NCBI GenBank assembly: GCA_025965195.1
Contig: JAOPXK010000053.1
Location: forward strand, 1-43,386
Length of the DNA stretch: 43,386 nt
Reading direction: 5' to 3'
From: Marmoricola sp.
GTDB taxonomy: Bacteria; Actinomycetota; Actinomycetes; Propionibacteriales; Nocardioidaceae
Below, piece after piece: positions 1-6,697 of this stretch. Made by a program: the position numbers and the translations under genes. The notes beneath the pieces are model-generated. The model was given only the letters and a program-made list of their open reading frames with translations, did no database searches and was not told where the DNA came from. Each line of letters starts with the position of its first letter. The first letter of the stretch is position 1.

Positions 1-102
1 CAGGGACCCGGCGTGAACCCGCTCGGCGATGAGGTTCTCGATGCGCTTGGCGAGTGGTGGCGGAGCGGTCCGTGCGTGGCTCGCCCCGAGGAGGGCGCAT
101 GA
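1..102 (+). CDS. DUF501 family protein, C-terminal end (partial)
   Basis: Frame 1 is open from the window edge to a TGA at 100-102 and encodes 33 residues containing GPGVNPLGDEVLDALGEWW, which resembles the C-terminus of actinobacterial DUF501 proteins. The stop overlaps the next start as ATGA, so the gene is probably translationally coupled to the Ppx/GppA gene. DUF501 followed by ppx is a common actinobacterial order. Only the tail is visible, so the family call rests on this short motif and on context; the function is unknown. Confidence 0.65.
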   Translation, partial: QGPGVNPLGDEVLDALGEWWRSGPCVARPEEGA

Positions 103-1019
103 AGCGCGTCGCAGCCTTCGACTGCGGCACCAACTCGCTGCGGCTGCTGATCACCGATCTCGACCCGGCGGATGGCACGTCGACCGAGCTGGTCCGGGAG
201 ATGCGGATCGTCCGGCTCGGTCAGGGTGTCGACCGGACCGGGCGGATCTCGGAGGCGTCGATGGAGCGGGTGTTCGCCGCACTGGACGAGTACGTTGAGA
301 TGGTGCACGAGCACGACGTCGACGCGATCCGGTTCTGCGCGACGTCGGCGGCCCGCGACGCCGAGAACTCCGCCGAGTTCATGGCCGGCGTCAAGGAGCG
401 GGTCGGGGTCGAGCCCGAGGTGCTTGCCGGCGACGAGGAGGCACGCGTCTCGTACGCCGGCGCCACCCGGTCCCTCGGGGCAGGCCTCGCGGGACCGTTC
501 CTGTTGCTCGACATCGGCGGCGGCTCGACCGAGCTGATCCTCGGCGACGCCGACGGCACGGTTCAGGCCGCGCACTCGCTCGACATCGGGTCGGTGCGGC
601 TGACCGAGCGTCACCTCCACGCCGATCCGCCCACGCAGGAGCAGGTCGACGCGGTGATCGCGGACATCGACGCTGCTCTCGACGGCTGCCGGGTCGACCC
701 TTCGAAGGCCAACGCCGTCATCGGAGTCGCCGGCACGATCACCACCGTTGCGGCAGGGGTGCTCGGCCTTGCGGCGTACGACCGGCAGCTGATCCATCAC
801 GCCGTTCTCGACAAGAGTGCCGTCGAGGGCACCGTCAACGCGCTGCTCGCAATGACGGTCGAGGAGCGCAAGGCACTCGGCTACATGCACCCCGGACGAG
901 CCGACGTGATCGCGGCGGGCGGACTGATCCTGGCCCGCATCCTTCGTCGTACGGCGGTCCAGTCATTGCTCGTTTCGGAGAACGACATCCTCGACGGCAT
1001 CGCGTGGTCGATGGCATGA
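99..1019 (+). CDS. Exopolyphosphatase / pppGpp phosphohydrolase (Ppx/GppA family)
   Basis: A 306-residue protein of the Ppx/GppA branch of the ASKHA (actin/Hsp70-like) ATPase fold. Family members remove terminal phosphate from polyphosphate or from pppGpp in the cytoplasm. The N-terminal phosphate-1 motif AFDCGTNSLRLL is at residues 6-17, and the phosphate-2 motif LLLDIGGGSTELI is near residue 138. The length is that of the short one-module actinobacterial form, which lacks the C-terminal HD-like domain of E. coli Ppx. The ATG at 99 follows a GAGGAGG ribosome site and overlaps the upstream TGA. The sequence cannot tell polyphosphatase from pppGpp phosphatase. Confidence 0.93.
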   Translation: MKRVAAFDCGTNSLRLLITDLDPADGTSTELVREMRIVRLGQGVDRTGRISEASMERVFAALDEYVEMVHEHDVDAIRFCATSAARDAENSAEFMAGVKERVGVEPEVLAGDEEARVSYAGATRSLGAGLAGPFLLLDIGGGSTELILGDADGTVQAAHSLDIGSVRLTERHLHADPPTQEQVDAVIADIDAALDGCRVDPSKANAVIGVAGTITTVAAGVLGLAAYDRQLIHHAVLDKSAVEGTVNALLAMTVEERKALGYMHPGRADVIAAGGLILARILRRTAVQSLLVSENDILDGIAWSMA

Positions 1020-1063
1020 GGGGCTTTCGCAGAGCGGGACAACCAGACAAGGGAGAACCCGAG

Positions 1064-2212
1064 ATGAGCATCCCGGACGAAACACCTGTCGAGACCGAGG
1101 GCAGTGGCGAGGCCGACCGGCCGAGTGCCTTCGACGACTCGAGCGACATCTGGCAGCCCGATCCCACCGAGTTGCCCGAGAACGCCCGGACCAAGGAGCT
1201 CACCAAGCGTTCCTGGTTCTATGTGCTGCGCAAGACCTTCCGCGAGTTCCGCGACGACCAGTGCACGGACCTGGCGGCTGCGCTGACCTACTACTCGGTC
1301 CTCGCGGTCTTCCCAGCCGTGCTCGCGCTGCTGTCCCTGCTGGGCGTCGTCGGGCAGGGCGACAAGGCAGTCCAGAAGATCCTCGACATCCTGGCGCCGC
1401 TGGTCTCCAGCTCGACCATCGACAACAACATCGCGCCAACGCTGCACACGCTGGCGAACTCCCAGGGAGCCTCGGTGACGCTGCTGGTCGGCATCCTCGG
1501 CGCGCTCTGGTCCGCGTCCGGCTACGTCGGCGCGTTCTCGCGGGCGATGAACAAGATCTATGAGGTCGAGGAGGGGCGCCCGTCCTGGAAGCTCCGCCCG
1601 ATCATGCTGCTCGTCACGGTCGCGTCGATCGTGCTGTGCGCCATCGCCCTGGTGATCCTGGTGGTGTCCGGACCGGTTGCGGACTCGATCGGCAAGGAGA
1701 TCGGCGCCGGCGACACGCTCCAGCAGGTCTGGAACATCGCCAAGTGGCCGGCCCTGGCGATCGTGGTCATGATGATCGTCGCGCTGCTCTACTGGGCGAC
1801 GCCGAACGTGAAGCAGGCCAAGTTCCGCTGGCTGTCCATCGGCTCGTTCGTGGCGATCCTGATCTGGCTGCTCGCGTCGACCGGTTTCGCGTTCTACGTC
1901 ATCAACTTCTCGTCGTACAACCAGACCTACGGGTCGGTCGCCGGCGTCGTGGTCGCCCTGCTGTGGCTGTGGCTGACGAACAACGCGCTGCTGTTCGGCG
2001 CCGAGCTCGATGCGGAGCTCGAGCGGGCTCGCGAGCTGCAGGCCGGGGTCGCTGCCGAGGAGACGATTCAGCTGCCCGTCCGCGACAGCAAGGGCATCGA
2101 GAAGAGCCGCCGCCGTCGCGCGAAGGATGTCGAGTCGGGTCGGCAGATCCGCGAGTCGGTCTTCGGTCCCGGAGATCCGCTTGACCGTCCGTTCGGCAAG
2201 AAGTCCCGCTGA
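1064..2212 (+). CDS. YihY/virulence factor BrkB family membrane protein
   Basis: A 382-residue integral membrane protein. Residues 1-60 are acidic and Pro/Ser-rich, probably a cytoplasmic tail. The core has about six hydrophobic helices, beginning with AALTYYSVLAVFPAVLALLS near residues 71-90, and carries features typical of the YihY/BrkB family such as LWSASGYVGAFSRAMNKIYEVEE. The C-terminus is charged (KSRRRRAKDVESGRQIRESVFGPGDP), resembling many actinobacterial members. The chosen ATG at 1064 follows GGGAG. The old name 'ribonuclease BN' is a misattribution; transport is suggested for the family but its substrate is unknown. Confidence 0.92.
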   Translation: MSIPDETPVETEGSGEADRPSAFDDSSDIWQPDPTELPENARTKELTKRSWFYVLRKTFREFRDDQCTDLAAALTYYSVLAVFPAVLALLSLLGVVGQGDKAVQKILDILAPLVSSSTIDNNIAPTLHTLANSQGASVTLLVGILGALWSASGYVGAFSRAMNKIYEVEEGRPSWKLRPIMLLVTVASIVLCAIALVILVVSGPVADSIGKEIGAGDTLQQVWNIAKWPALAIVVMMIVALLYWATPNVKQAKFRWLSIGSFVAILIWLLASTGFAFYVINFSSYNQTYGSVAGVVVALLWLWLTNNALLFGAELDAELERARELQAGVAAEETIQLPVRDSKGIEKSRRRRAKDVESGRQIRESVFGPGDPLDRPFGKKSR

Positions 2213-2216
2213 GTCG

Positions 2217-3092
2217 ATGACCGACCTGCCTCACCCGGTCACCGGACAGCTGTTCCCGAGTCCGGTGCCGGCGGGCACGGGCTGGCCGGACGACCCGGCG
2301 CCAGCGGGTACGCCGGTGGCCCGATCGGCCGCGGACGTCGTCCGCCTTGCAAAGGGCGCGTCGCTCGCCGAGGTCGACGCCCGGGTCTCGGTCTGCTCGG
2401 CCTGTCCCCGGCTGGTGAGATGGCGGGAGGACGTGGCGCGTGACAAGCGGGCGTCGTACGCCGCAGAGCCGTACTGGGGCCGGCCGATCGCCGGCTGGGG
2501 ATCTCCGACCGCCGGGGTCCTGATCATCGGCCTCGCGCCTGCGGCCAACGGCGGCAACCGGACCGGCCGGATCTTCACCGGTGACCGGTCCGGTGACTGG
2601 CTCTTCGCGTCCCTTCATCGAGTCGGCCTGGCCGTCCAGGAGACGTCGATCCACGCCGGCGACGGGCAGGCGCTGATCAACGCGCGAATGGTCGCCACCG
2701 TCCGCTGCGCCCCACCCGACAACAAGCCCACGACGCAGGAGCGCGACACCTGCGCACCCTGGATCACCCGCGAGGTCACCCTGGTCCTGCCGTCGGTCCG
2801 CGCGGTGGTCTGCCTGGGTGGTTACGGCTGGGATGCATCCCTGAAAGCCTTACAGGCCACGGGCTTCGTGATCCCGAAGCCAAAACCGAAGTTCGGCCAC
2901 GGCGCCGAGGTGCAGCTGACCCGCCCCGCTGCCCGAGCAGACCCCGCCGGTGATCGAGCTTGTCGAGATCACACCCTCACCCTGCTCGGCAGCTATCACC
3001 CGTCGCAGCAGAACACCTTCACCGGACGGCTCACCGAGTCGATGCTCGACGACGTCCTCCGGCGCGCAGCAGAGCTCGGTCGGTCGACTTGA
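2217..3092 (+). CDS. Uracil-DNA glycosylase, family 5 type (UdgB-like)
   Basis: A 291-residue DNA repair enzyme predicted to excise uracil and related deaminated bases. Cysteines for a 4Fe-4S cluster are visible as VCSACPRL (Cys60, Cys63) and in the VRCAPPDNKPTTQERDTCAPW stretch (near residues 162-180). The glycosylase motif GLAPAANGGNRTGRIFTGD is at 105-123 and the C-terminal motif GSYHPSQQNTFTGRL is near 262. It starts 4 nt after the yihY stop, so it is probably co-transcribed. Two oddities: codon 212 is the rare TTA (2850-2852), and residues about 240-253 come from an inserted palindromic element (2950-2972) absent from the usual family pattern. Confidence 0.9.
   Translation: MTDLPHPVTGQLFPSPVPAGTGWPDDPAPAGTPVARSAADVVRLAKGASLAEVDARVSVCSACPRLVRWREDVARDKRASYAAEPYWGRPIAGWGSPTAGVLIIGLAPAANGGNRTGRIFTGDRSGDWLFASLHRVGLAVQETSIHAGDGQALINARMVATVRCAPPDNKPTTQERDTCAPWITREVTLVLPSVRAVVCLGGYGWDASLKALQATGFVIPKPKPKFGHGAEVQLTRPAARADPAGDRACRDHTLTLLGSYHPSQQNTFTGRLTESMLDDVLRRAAELGRST
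2950..2972 (+). repeat. 23-bp palindromic element inside udgB
   Basis: GTGATC-N11-GATCAC with core GAGCTTGTCGA. The same 23-bp architecture, with core TCGACARGCTC read on either strand, occurs three times in the GH2 gene at 33125-33225. Here it is read in frame near the C-terminal end of the glycosylase, just before the conserved TLLGSYHPSQQ block. Confidence 0.75.
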
Positions 3093-3129
3093 GCCGATTT
3101 GGCGCGCAAGGACCTATCTTTAGGCCCTT

Positions 3130-3206
3130 GCCCCTGTATCCCAATCGGCAGAGGAAGCGGTCTTAAACACCGTTCAGTGTGGGTTCGACCCCCACCGGGG
3201 GCACCA
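3130..3206 (+). tRNA. tRNA-Leu (anticodon UAA), short variable loop
   Basis: A 77-nt cloverleaf read by eye. The acceptor stem GCCCCTG/CGGGGGC (one U-G pair) has discriminator A73 and an encoded CCA. The D arm is TCCC/AGGA with one mismatch. The anticodon stem GCGGT/ACCGT closes loop CTTAAAC, giving anticodon TAA at 3164-3166. The T arm is GTGGG-TTCGACC-CCCAC. The variable region is only five nt (TCAGT), whereas canonical bacterial leucine tRNAs have a long variable arm. UAA reads the rare UUA codon. A recombinase remnant starts directly 3' of the gene, as expected for a tRNA integration site. Confidence 0.88.
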
Positions 3207-3557
3207 AATTGATCTGGTTCCAACCTGCATGATGTAAGCGTCGTGCAGGTTTGTTCGTTCTGTAGGTCGCCGGGCCGGTCGCTAAGGCCTTCCGCAGATC
3301 TCGTGCCAGAGGAGAGGTCGTCCACTCAGGCGTTTCACAACCTGCTGCACTGACCTCATCGGCGCTCGTCTCGGTTGCGTCCTTCGTCAGGAGATCTCCG
3401 ACATCGACCAGACTTCTGAACGGCTCAGCCAGCTCAGCTCGTACCCCGTCCTCTTCCAGGTACAGCGCCGTGAAGAACGCCTGATTGAACATTCGACGCA
3501 CGGGATCGGGTGCCTGTTCGTAGGCTCGGCCGCAGTCCGTAAGTCTCGTCCAGCTAT
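3207..3557 (-). pseudogene. Serine recombinase (large resolvase/integrase), C-terminal remnant
   Basis: Minus-strand translation from about 3557 down gives TRLTDCGRAYEQAPDPVRRM followed by FNQAFFTALYLEEDGVRAELAEPFRSLVD. The block RRxFNQAFFxxLYxxxDxVxxELAEPF is characteristic of the C-terminal end of actinobacterial large serine recombinases. An in-frame stop lies just upstream (TAA near 3560), and there is no catalytic N-terminal domain, so only about 85-100 recognisable residues remain. The open frame runs on into the complement of the tRNA, where the read-through PPVGVEPT is a familiar artefact and not protein sequence. The remnant marks decay of an element integrated at the tRNA. Confidence 0.75.
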
Positions 3558-3560
3558 TTT

Positions 3561-3829
3561 AACTGTCCAATCGATTTCAACGCTGACCCAGTCGGGCGCG
3601 CCCAGGGGCCGGGCGCACGTCATATCGAACTGTGCCGGGCTAGCGTCGAAAGGCGTCGCGCAATGCCCGTTCGTTCAGACAACTGATGGACTGTCAGTCG
3701 ATATTTCGGGTTCCAATACGAGTCGATTGGAAGGTCGCTATTTGTCGGTTTATGCGGCTTGGTGGCGCACCGGGGGAAACGAGCATGGGCAGAATTTTGG
3801 AAGCTGGTTGTTTTCGGTTGACGAGACGA
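3561..3829. other. Intergenic stretch without recognisable genes
   Basis: About 270 nt between the recombinase remnant and the small gene at 3843. Base composition is visibly more AT-rich than the flanks, with runs such as AGCTATTTTAACTGTCC and GTCGATATTTCGGG. No coding frame, RNA gene or convincing hairpin was found. It is probably debris of the integrated element. Confidence 0.5.
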
Positions 3830-3835
3830 TAGAGT
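3830..3835 (+). promoter_or_regulatory. -10 box of a probable leaderless transcript
   Basis: TAGAGT ends 7 nt before the ATG at 3843, the spacing expected if transcription begins at the start codon. It supports the small gene being real. Confidence 0.45.
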
Positions 3836-3842
3836 AGAGATT

Positions 3843-4142
3843 ATGGCTCTATCGCCCAGAGAACGAATCGGTTCGGCGATTGTACGTGTAGCCCGAGATC
3901 TGGACGCTGATGCGATTGACTCGTATGACGCGGCCGCGGCTCTCGATGGTGAACTGAGCGTTGCTGCGAGGCTCGCGCCAGACGATCGCGAGATAGCGGA
4001 GATGAGCCTGTACGTATCAGCACTCGTTGAAGCAATGCATTCGAATACGCTCTCGTTGGAGGAATCGACGAGTGCGCACTCAAAGTTCGAGCGACTGTTG
4101 CCGAATCTGAGGGCGGGCCGCTTTCAAGTACCTCAAGACTAG
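3843..4142 (+). CDS. Hypothetical protein (99 aa)
   Basis: A small, mostly helical, acidic protein starting MALSPRERIGSAIVRVARDL, with no signal peptide, membrane segment or recognised motif. Its DNA is less GC-rich than the core genes around it, with codons such as TCG ATT GTA, consistent with foreign origin. It begins at ATG 3843, placed 7 nt after a TAGAGT box. It lies between a recombinase remnant and a DNA-binding protein, so it is probably a passenger of the same decayed element. I do not recognise the family and assign no function. Confidence 0.5.
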   Translation: MALSPRERIGSAIVRVARDLDADAIDSYDAAAALDGELSVAARLAPDDREIAEMSLYVSALVEAMHSNTLSLEESTSAHSKFERLLPNLRAGRFQVPQD

Positions 4143-4148
4143 TGGGAC

Positions 4149-4583
4149 TCAGCCAAGTGACGGTCGACCGCGACCTCGCATGACAACACCTCGTTGCAGC
4201 AGGGCCCGACGAACGGTGTCCTGGCCACAGCCCAACTCGCTAGCGAGTTCTCGAAGGCTGGCTCCATCCACGACGTAGCGCTGACACAACTCGGTGATCT
4301 GCTCCCGCGTCATGGCCGGCTTCGGCCGGAGCGCGACGCTGGCTCGTTTCAGGTGAGCCCGGCAGGTTTGCTCGTGGAGGCCGAACTCTCGAGCAACCCC
4401 GGCGATTGATCCGCCAGCTTCGTAGCGCTGCACCAGGGACTCGATCTCACCTGGCGACAGCTTCCGGTTCGGGTGCAGCAGCCGAACCACACCGGAGGAA
4501 CCGACAGGGGTACGTTGTTTGCCCTGTTTTGCCTGGAGCTCCTTTGGTGGACCGAAGTTTGAAAGAGCCCCGAACAGGTGCAC
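4149..4583 (-). CDS. Protein with two helix-turn-helix units, recombinase-associated type
   Basis: A 144-residue basic protein with two tandem resolvase-like HTH units. The first is LSPGEIESLVQRYEAGGSIA followed by GVAREFGLHEQTCRAHLKRA (about residues 42-82); the second is MTREQITELCQRYVVDGASL followed by RELASELGCGQDTVRRALLQ (about 92-131). Such units bind DNA in the C-terminus of Hin-type recombinases and in small proteins near serine recombinases. The chosen start is GTG at 4583, behind a GGAG about nine nt upstream. No catalytic resolvase domain is present. It may be a regulator or directionality factor of the lost element, or a detached fragment of a recombinase. Confidence 0.6.
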   Translation of the reverse strand: MHLFGALSNFGPPKELQAKQGKQRTPVGSSGVVRLLHPNRKLSPGEIESLVQRYEAGGSIAGVAREFGLHEQTCRAHLKRASVALRPKPAMTREQITELCQRYVVDGASLRELASELGCGQDTVRRALLQRGVVMRGRGRPSLG

Positions 4584-4618
4584 CAGGTCATTCTCCAGTG
4601 ACGCTCCAGGTCATTCTC
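4583..4618 (+). repeat. Short direct repeat at the start of the HTH gene
   Basis: CCAGGTCATTCTC occurs at 4583-4595 and 4606-4618, a 23-nt period. It spans the ribosome site and GTG of the minus-strand HTH gene and reaches the cyclase stop codon at 4617-4619. It could be a junction duplication or an autoregulatory site. Confidence 0.5.
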
Positions 4619-5591
4619 AGGCCGGCAGCAGCGGCATGGCCATCGGACGCATCGGCGCGCCAGTCGCCCCACGCAGTTTCAGGCCCGCGCCGATGAAACA
4701 GAATTCATAGAGGTTCTCCTGGGAAAGCTTTTCCAGGTCCACGACCTCCATGATCGTCACGCCGGCTTCTGCAAACAGGTAGGTGTGCACCGGAAGCCAG
4801 TTACCTGGTTCAGTGGACGGAATCTGCTCGAGTGAGAGATTGTCGGCACCGACGACAATGGCGCCGCTCCTGGCCAGGAATTCCGCCCCTTCGCGGGTTA
4901 GTCCGGGCTCATTCCTCATATACGCCGTGGCGTCGTTCCACAAGGTCATCTGACCGGTCCGGACCATCACGACGTCGCCCGGCCTGAGCTGCACATTTTG
5001 AGCCCGAGCCGCGTCACTCAGGTCCTTCTTTCCGATCCCGTAGCTCTCGGGAAGCACGTCGACACCGTGCAGTGCGGCAATGTCGAGAAGGACACCTCTC
5101 GCGATGATCGGCGGCTGCTTGTCGGCTCCGGCGCACATCCAGTGTCGCGCCCCCAGATATTCGTCGGCGTCGAATCCATTCCATATCTTCTTGTGATAGC
5201 CGAAGTGGTTGAGGGTGTCGATGTGCGTTCCGCAATGGGTGTACATCGAGATCGCATCACCCGAGTAGCCCACCAGGTCGTTTTGGTCGGCAAACCCGGT
5301 TGAGTTGTCCACGGCCGTGCCTCGGGGAGTGTTGGTCATGGAGATTTGGTACGGCGGTTGACCTGCTGCCGTAAACGATGGCATGCCCAGGAAATAGTCA
5401 ACGCTCAAATCCAGGGTGTGTCCCGCGTCGGCACGCGAAAGCACTGCGCGCATCGATGCCGGCGTCATCAAGTTGAGCATCCCGATCTCGTCGTCGGTGC
5501 CGAACGGGCTTCTGGTGATCTGCCGGAAGGCAGCGCTGCTCGCCGCAATCTTGGCCGCGGTTTCCGCGTCCACGAACTCTGGTCCACACAT
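4617..5591 (-). CDS. Cyclase family metal-dependent hydrolase (paralog A)
   Basis: A 324-residue member of the cyclase/kynurenine-formamidase-like family (Pfam cyclase, PF04199). Known members are metal-dependent hydrolases that open amides, imides or lactones. The metal-site signature HxGTHxDxxxH appears as H119-CGTH123-I-D125-TLNH129. The ATG at 5591 sits behind a strong AAGGAGG, and longer in-frame extensions lack one. The protein begins MCGPEFVDAET, nearly matching paralog B (12575-13549), which has the same length. It is divergent from the carbon-nitrogen hydrolase gene and shares a 241-nt promoter region carrying the 5738-5763 palindrome. The substrate cannot be read from sequence. Confidence 0.85.
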   Translation of the reverse strand: MCGPEFVDAETAAKIAASSAAFRQITRSPFGTDDEIGMLNLMTPASMRAVLSRADAGHTLDLSVDYFLGMPSFTAAGQPPYQISMTNTPRGTAVDNSTGFADQNDLVGYSGDAISMYTHCGTHIDTLNHFGYHKKIWNGFDADEYLGARHWMCAGADKQPPIIARGVLLDIAALHGVDVLPESYGIGKKDLSDAARAQNVQLRPGDVVMVRTGQMTLWNDATAYMRNEPGLTREGAEFLARSGAIVVGADNLSLEQIPSTEPGNWLPVHTYLFAEAGVTIMEVVDLEKLSQENLYEFCFIGAGLKLRGATGAPMRPMAMPLLPA

Positions 5592-5737
5592 CGGGTCCTC
5601 CTTGGATCGGCTTCGCTGTAGGTCGGCCAGCAACAGGGCCCGGACGCCGCTCCGGACGCCGTTCCGGGCGGCGCTGCCGCCGCCACGGCCCGCCTGAGAG
5701 CGGCTCCCTGAGCCAAATTTCCAACCAACACTGGGCA

Positions 5738-5763
5738 TTGACATGTGGCATGCTACATGTCAA
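5738..5763. promoter_or_regulatory. Palindromic operator in the cyclase/amidase divergent promoter
   Basis: TTGACATGT-N8-ACATGTCAA, with a central GCATGC that is itself palindromic; only one base pair of the 26-bp symmetry is broken. The TTGACA at each end could serve as a -35 in either direction. On the minus strand it reads TGTAGCATGCCACATGTCAA, matching 16 of 20 positions at 20231-20250 beside the GntR gene. It is the probable binding site of the cluster regulator. Confidence 0.75.
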
Positions 5764-5832
5764 CATCATCTCGTTGCATGACGTAGATCACGCTCTGATG
5801 ACGCTCCAGGGCCCTTCGGGATTGAGGTAAAT

Positions 5833-6651
5833 ATGGCCGAGGTATCGGTAGCTGTAGCTCAGTTGGTGGTGGAGCGGGGACGTCCTGATGTCAACCTCCA
5901 GACAGTGACTGACCACCTCGACGGGGCTGCTCGCGAGAACGTGCAACTGATCGTTTTCCCCGAGTGCGCACTGACCGGCTACATGTTCGACTCGCGGGAA
6001 GAGGTCGCGGCGGCCGCGCTGGATCTCGACGGTCCCGAAATCGCCGCGATCATCGAAAAATGCAGCGAGCTGGCGATGTACGTCGTGGTCGGACTCCTGG
6101 AACGTGTCGGCGAAAAGGTCTACAACTCTGCGGCGCTCCTCGGTCCAGAGGGACTGATCGGTGTGTGCCGCAAACGGCACCTTCCGCAAATGGGTGCCGA
6201 CAGGTTCACCGACGAACCAGTCGAGCAGGACCTGCGGCTGTTCGACACCCCGATCGGGCGAATCGGAATCATGATCTGCTACGAGATCAGGTTCCCCGAA
6301 GTAGCGCGGACCATGGCTCTCGGAGGTGCGGACATCATTGCGCTGCCGACGAACTGGCCCGTCGAATCGGCCATTCTCGCGGATCAGTTCACGCGGGTTC
6401 GGGCGGCCGAAAACATGGTGTATCTGCTTGTTTCGAATCGTTGTGATGAAGAGCGGGAAACTCGGTTCCTGGGTTGCAGCCAGATTGTCGATGTCATGGG
6501 TGAGGTCATCGCCCATGCCGGAGTTGACGCGGTGCGTATATCAGCGTCTATCGACCTTGCGCGAGCAAGATCGAAGCACATCGTCCTTAAGGAAGACGAA
6601 GTCCAACTCAGTCCCTGGGATGACCGTCGCCCAGCGACATACCGGGTTTAA
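5833..6651 (+). CDS. Carbon-nitrogen hydrolase (nitrilase superfamily amidase)
   Basis: A 272-residue cytosolic amidase of the nitrilase superfamily, which hydrolyses non-peptide C-N bonds through a covalent thioester. The full catalytic triad is visible: Glu44 in VFPECALTGY, Lys114 in VCRKRHLPQM, and Cys149 in IGIMICYEIRFPE. Length and motifs fit omega-amidase or carbamoylase-type members rather than true nitrilases. The ATG at 5833 follows a GAGGT site. It is the first gene of the rightward cluster, divergent from cyclase A, and is followed 46 nt later by the importer operon. It probably releases ammonia from an imported or ring-opened amide; this role is inferred from context. Confidence 0.88.
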   Translation: MAEVSVAVAQLVVERGRPDVNLQTVTDHLDGAARENVQLIVFPECALTGYMFDSREEVAAAALDLDGPEIAAIIEKCSELAMYVVVGLLERVGEKVYNSAALLGPEGLIGVCRKRHLPQMGADRFTDEPVEQDLRLFDTPIGRIGIMICYEIRFPEVARTMALGGADIIALPTNWPVESAILADQFTRVRAAENMVYLLVSNRCDEERETRFLGCSQIVDVMGEVIAHAGVDAVRISASIDLARARSKHIVLKEDEVQLSPWDDRRPATYRV

Positions 6652-6697
6652 GCGGCAGCGGGCCGCGTTCCGAATTTCCTCGCACTAAGGAGTAACA

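Noticed and set aside
1085-1102. CCTGTCGAGACC in the yihY 5' region as another copy of the 23-bp palindromic element.
   Set aside because: Only one half matches; the other arm is absent, so no inverted repeat exists.
3163-3206. Reading the recombinase remnant through the tRNA as a true protein C-terminus (PPVGVEPTLNGV).
   Set aside because: This tail is the complement of the tRNA T arm and anticodon arm, a frequent annotation artefact.
4599-5810. 12-bp match TGACGCTCCAGG at 4599-4610 and 5799-5810 flanking cyclase A, considered as an insertion-site duplication.
   Set aside because: Matches of this length are expected by chance in a 43-kb window, and no mobile element gene lies between them.
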